A DNA stretch of 15,735 nucleotides from Thiocapsa sp. UBA6158 (GTDB lineage Bacteria; Pseudomonadota; Gammaproteobacteria; Chromatiales; Chromatiaceae): assembly GCF_002423035.1 (NCBI RefSeq), contig NZ_DIUM01000127.1, positions 1 through 15,735 on the forward strand, given 5' to 3'. Made by a program: the position numbers and the translations under genes. The notes below the pieces were generated by a model. It saw only the letters and a program-made list of their open reading frames with translations. It was not told where the DNA came from and did not search any database. Position 1 is the first letter of the stretch; the number at the start of each line of letters is the position of its first letter. Positions 13,101 to 15,735 of this stretch are shown here, one piece after another.

Positions 13101-14377
13101 TATTCGGCGCCCCCGAGCCAGGCCGCCTTGATGGCGACGACGCCCGTGACCGCAAGGCGATCGGCCGCCGTCAGCTCACCCGCGACCACGGCACTGCCTT
13201 CCTCCTCGGCCAGTACTCGCACAGGGAGCGCTTCGAATCCGCCGTCCCGTGAGACGAAGAGATAGGCATTGCCGGCATGGCGCACCAGGGACTCCAGCGG
13301 AACCCGCCAACTCTCGCCTTCAGCCGCCGCGCTCAACTGGACCTCGACGAACTGGCCCGGACGCAGACGCTCGGCCCCCTCGGTGATCTCGGCGCGCACA
13401 AGCACGCCCTGGTCCTGACCATGGACCATCCGCCCGATGGTCACGATGGTCCCGGCGGTGTCTTCGCGGGGCAGGAGGACGCGCCCGCCTTCCTGCACCC
13501 CGACGATGCGTTCCACGGGAACATGGATCTCGAGCCACAAGGGATTGAGCTCGGCCACGCGATAGAGCGGTGCTGCGGTCGCGACCGACTGGCCCGTGCT
13601 GACCATCTGCTCCAGCACCACGCCGCCGATCGGTGCGCGCACCGTCAGTCGACTGGTCAGCCGTCGGGTGCGCGCGAGCGTCATGATGTCCTCGCTGCCG
13701 AAACCGGCCAGCTCCAGCAATTGAAGATGCTGCTCGACCATCGTCGTCAGCTCGCGCTGCTTGGACTGGCTCTCCAGCAGGCGTCGCTCGGCGATTACCC
13801 CTTCCCGAAACAGGGTCCGGTCGCGGGCCAGCTCGGTCTCGATCAGCTCAAGCCGTGTCAATGACTCCAGATACTGACTCTGGGCGTCCACCAGCTCGGG
13901 ACTGCGCAGCTCGGCCAGGACTTGGCCGACCTCGACCCGCTCTCCCTCGGCGACCAGCAGACTCTCCAGCACGCCGCTCTGCGGTGCCGCCACGACCCGC
14001 ATCTGCCGGTTCGGCACCGCCACCTCGGCCGGGTATCGCCGGGTCAGGGTCTCGGCGGCAGGGAGCGGGGCGGTCAAGGTGATGCCGAACGCCCGTTGCT
14101 GGCCGGTATCCACAGCGATCAGGTTTGCGGCCTGGACGGCGCTGACCTGAGCCAGCATGGCGAGGAGCAAGCAGAGGGTCGGCGTTGGGGGGAGCCTCCA
14201 GCCTCCTGCTCCCTGCCTCCTGCAGCTTTCCGCAAGCCGGATGCCGCGGTGACCCTGACGGGACCTGACCTCGGACCCGACAAAGCAGGGCAACCCCGTA
14301 GCTGGAGGCTTGCGGCAGGGGGCTGGGGGCTGCTTTTGCCTCGTTCCTGCGTCGGCAACACGACTGAGAAGGCTCAT
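13100..14377 (-). CDS. Efflux periplasmic adaptor (membrane-fusion protein, CusB/CzcB type)
   Basis: This 425-residue adaptor links the RND pump to the outer-membrane channel. From about residue 120 it shows the barrel-sandwich/lipoyl halves (MRVVAAPQSGVLESLLVAEG and LTVRAPIGGVVLEQMVSTG). These flank an alpha-helical hairpin (about 160-235), followed by a beta-barrel (LWLEIHVPVERIVGV...). The signal-peptide core TLCLLLAMLAQVSA and AVQA cleavage site lie unusually deep, at 67-84. Residues about 16-62 are encoded by a repeat with inverted ends (14192-14333). The start at 14377 is supported by an ATGA overlap with the channel gene stop. The only other in-frame alternative I see is a TTG inside the repeat. 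Whether the long leader is still exported is uncertain. Confidence 0.88.
   Translation of the reverse strand: MSLLSRVADAGTRQKQPPAPCRKPPATGLPCFVGSEVRSRQGHRGIRLAESCRRQGAGGWRLPPTPTLCLLLAMLAQVSAVQAANLIAVDTGQQRAFGITLTAPLPAAETLTRRYPAEVAVPNRQMRVVAAPQSGVLESLLVAEGERVEVGQVLAELRSPELVDAQSQYLESLTRLELIETELARDRTLFREGVIAERRLLESQSKQRELTTMVEQHLQLLELAGFGSEDIMTLARTRRLTSRLTVRAPIGGVVLEQMVSTGQSVATAAPLYRVAELNPLWLEIHVPVERIVGVQEGGRVLLPREDTAGTIVTIGRMVHGQDQGVLVRAEITEGAERLRPGQFVEVQLSAAAEGESWRVPLESLVRHAGNAYLFVSRDGGFEALPVRVLAEEEGSAVVAGELTAADRLAVTGVVAIKAAWLGGAE
14192..14333. repeat. Inverted-ended repeat inside the adaptor leader region
   Basis: CCGCAAGCC (14230-14238) and GGCTTGCGG (14307-14315) are a perfect 9-bp inverted pair. 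Outside them lie low-complexity tracts: GAGCCTCCAGCCTCCTGCTC on the left and GGCAGGGGGCTGGGGGCTGC on the right, roughly complementary. The outer borders are approximate. The segment is read in frame as about 47 residues rich in R, G, P and C, unlike any signal peptide, which suggests insertion into the 5' end of the gene. Confidence 0.55.
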
Positions 14378-15594
14378 TCCGGGATCACTCCTAAGGCTTG
14401 ATTGAGCCGGGCTAGGGCGCGGCCCTGCTCCAGGCGACGCAGCTCCAGATCCATGCTCGCCTCGCGAGCGCGCTCCTCGGCACGCAGCAGCTCGGCGAGA
14501 TCGGTCTCGCCGAGATCGAAGGCACGGCGCATCAGACGCAATGCATCCTGCGCGAGCGCGTGACGGCGCTCGGCCACGGACAGTGCCTCGGCCGCGCCGA
14601 GACGCTCGATGTCGGCGCTGGCCAGGGCCTGCTCGGCTTCCAGCCGGATGCGATGCAGCTCGGTGAGCCGATCGGTGTAGGCGCGTTCGGCCGACGCCAG
14701 GGCAGGCGCCGATTGGCTGGCCAGACCGAAGGGGAGGCTCACCTCGATCTGAAGCGCGTCCAGGGCGTCCTCCCCACGCAGCTCCTGGGTGCGCTTCCCG
14801 CCGAGACTCAGGGTCGGATGGCCACGCCTGTCCAAACCCACCTGTTTGCGGTCGGCGCGCGCCCGGGCCAGGGCGCCGTTGCTGTCGGCCAGCAGCGGAT
14901 GGTTTGGCGGCAGCACGGGCGCTGTATCGGATGTCGGCGGCGGGGATTCGGTGAGGGGCTCGGGCAGACGGTCGGTGCCGGTCAGGTGCCGATAGGCGTC
15001 ATGCGCACGTCGGGCTTCGACCTGCGCGGACTGCAGATCCACTTCGCGTCCGAGTGTCTCCTGACGGGCCAGCAAGAGGTCGACCCGCGCAAGCTCCCCG
15101 GCCGTCGTGCGTTTGGCGACCGTCGTCTCCAGGGCACGCGAGGCCTCCAACGCCATCTCGGCCTGGCGCAACCGACCCTCGGCAAAGGCGGCCTCCCAGG
15201 CGGCCTGTCGAACCCGCCCGGCCATCTCCCAGTGCAGTAGACGCTCGAGCGTTCCGGCTTGGCCGTCGATCGCACCGGCCACCTCCCGACGGGCACCGCG
15301 CTGACCCGGCAGCCAGAGCGGCAGATCGACTATCGCTTCCCATTCGTTGGCCCCGCCGCCCTCGGTCAGCTCGTCGGACAGATATTTCAACCGCAGTGCG
15401 GGATCTTGCGCGACCAGACTTCCCGCCTGCGTGCGGATCGCATCCGCCTCCCGCCGAGCGGCGGTCACCCGCGGCGTCTGCTCTGCGAGCGCCAGCGCGG
15501 CGCCGACCGCCTCGGCGAGCGTCGTCGCCGCGGCACTGCCGGCACCGGTCAGCAGCAGACCGATCAACGGGATGATGAGAAGTGGACGGGACAT
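14374..15594 (-). CDS. Outer-membrane efflux channel (TolC/CusC/CzcC family)
   Basis: This 406-residue protein has a Sec signal peptide (LLIIPLIGLLLTGAGSAAA, cleavage near 23). Two long Ala/Arg/Glu/Leu-rich helical regions (about 25-215 and 240-400) form the duplicated outer-membrane efflux protein domain of TolC-like channels. The stretch LKYLSDELTEGGGANEWEAI followed by VDLPLWLPGQRGARREVAGA resembles the strand segments of CzcC-type proteins. It would trimerise as the outer-membrane exit duct of the RND complex. No lipobox cysteine is seen, unlike CusC. It is the first gene of the operon, and its TGA overlaps the adaptor ATG by two bases. The Shine-Dalgarno is poor (GGAG only two bases from the ATG). 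Confidence 0.88.
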   Translation of the reverse strand: MSRPLLIIPLIGLLLTGAGSAAATTLAEAVGAALALAEQTPRVTAARREADAIRTQAGSLVAQDPALRLKYLSDELTEGGGANEWEAIVDLPLWLPGQRGARREVAGAIDGQAGTLERLLHWEMAGRVRQAAWEAAFAEGRLRQAEMALEASRALETTVAKRTTAGELARVDLLLARQETLGREVDLQSAQVEARRAHDAYRHLTGTDRLPEPLTESPPPTSDTAPVLPPNHPLLADSNGALARARADRKQVGLDRRGHPTLSLGGKRTQELRGEDALDALQIEVSLPFGLASQSAPALASAERAYTDRLTELHRIRLEAEQALASADIERLGAAEALSVAERRHALAQDALRLMRRAFDLGETDLAELLRAEERAREASMDLELRRLEQGRALARLNQALGVIPE

Positions 15595-15649
15595 GGCTCC
15601 GATCGCGACCTGCGTAAGGTGGGCACGAGGGAGAGACTAGGGGGTCAAA

Positions 15650-15671
15650 CTGAATCGGCGCTGAATCCGTG
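15650..15671 (-). promoter_or_regulatory. Tandem 11-bp repeat upstream of the efflux operon
   Basis: CTGAATCGGCG and CTGAATCCGTG stand head to tail (9 of 11 identical), 56-77 bp before the first gene. On the coding strand they read CACGGATTCAG CGCCGATTCAG and run directly into TTTGACC, a -35-like hexamer at 15648-15643. No convincing -10 follows at normal spacing. The arrangement would suit a response-regulator or activator site, but no regulator gene lies in the window. Confidence 0.35.
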
Positions 15672-15735
15672 CGTGTGCTTGAGTAAAGGCGCAGTTTAAA
15701 TCGAATTATTTTTGGTGATTAGCGTCGTTCCTCAG

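Noticed and set aside
11200..13155. 651-codon minus-strand frame overlapping the RND pump
   Set aside because: It is a frame-shifted shadow of the pump gene, rich in Arg/Gly/Ala, with no domain. The RND frame carries clear TM segments and motifs.
14107..14115. DnaA-box-like GTATCCACA inside the adaptor gene
   Set aside because: It is a single one-mismatch match within coding sequence, without AT-rich DNA or neighbouring boxes.
1..15735. CRISPR arrays, tRNA or rRNA genes
   Set aside because: I saw no regularly spaced direct repeats, cloverleaf-like segments or conserved rRNA stretches. The repeats found are inverted and irregularly spaced.

Overview
The window looks like chromosomal DNA of a GC-rich gammaproteobacterium. 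UvrD and HemE read like standard gammaproteobacterial housekeeping proteins. The gene mix, base composition and dispersed repeats fit a purple sulfur bacterium (Chromatiaceae, Thiocapsa/Allochromatium-like). That placement is inference; no rRNA or photosynthesis gene is present to settle it.

Layout. (1) 20-3608, minus strand: a four-domain S1 RNA-binding protein and the helicase UvrD. (2) 3609-4188: an AT-rich intergenic island between divergent uvrD and hemE. It holds two perfect, inverted DnaA boxes, weaker boxes, an IHF-like site and clustered GATC sites, and is a candidate replication origin. (3) 4189-5253, plus strand: hemE (haem and bacteriochlorophyll precursor pathway). (4) 5250-6267: a repeat-rich stretch with one tiny collagen-like lipoprotein gene, two inverted copies of a GTAGGGTGGAC-type repeat, a stem-loop, an 89-bp inverted-ended element and a partial duplicate of the end of the next gene. 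(5) 6268-7701, minus strand: a malate:quinone oxidoreductase of the Helicobacter/Campylobacter-like type. (6) 8053-8973, plus strand: an exported Lig E-type ATP-dependent DNA ligase. (7) 9162-15594, minus strand: a five-gene heavy-metal efflux operon. Its transcription order is outer-membrane TolC-like channel, membrane-fusion protein, CusA/CzcA-type RND pump, small secreted protein, and DUF3240 (PII-like) protein. The first three genes overlap at their stop/start codons.

The efflux proteins would form a tripartite pump spanning both membranes and expelling metal cations. The RND pump lacks both the DFG signature of the divalent-cation CzcA group and the three-methionine copper site of CusA, so its substrate is open. 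The last two genes are probable accessory factors.

Besides the candidate origin, the most unusual feature is a family of 85-89 bp elements with 12-bp inverted ends (CTRAAYCGCGTC...GACGCGRTTYAG): three complete copies and one half copy. These and other palindromic repeats sit on or beside stop codons (hemE, mqo, the DUF3240 gene). A further repeat lies in frame inside the signal-peptide region of the membrane-fusion protein.
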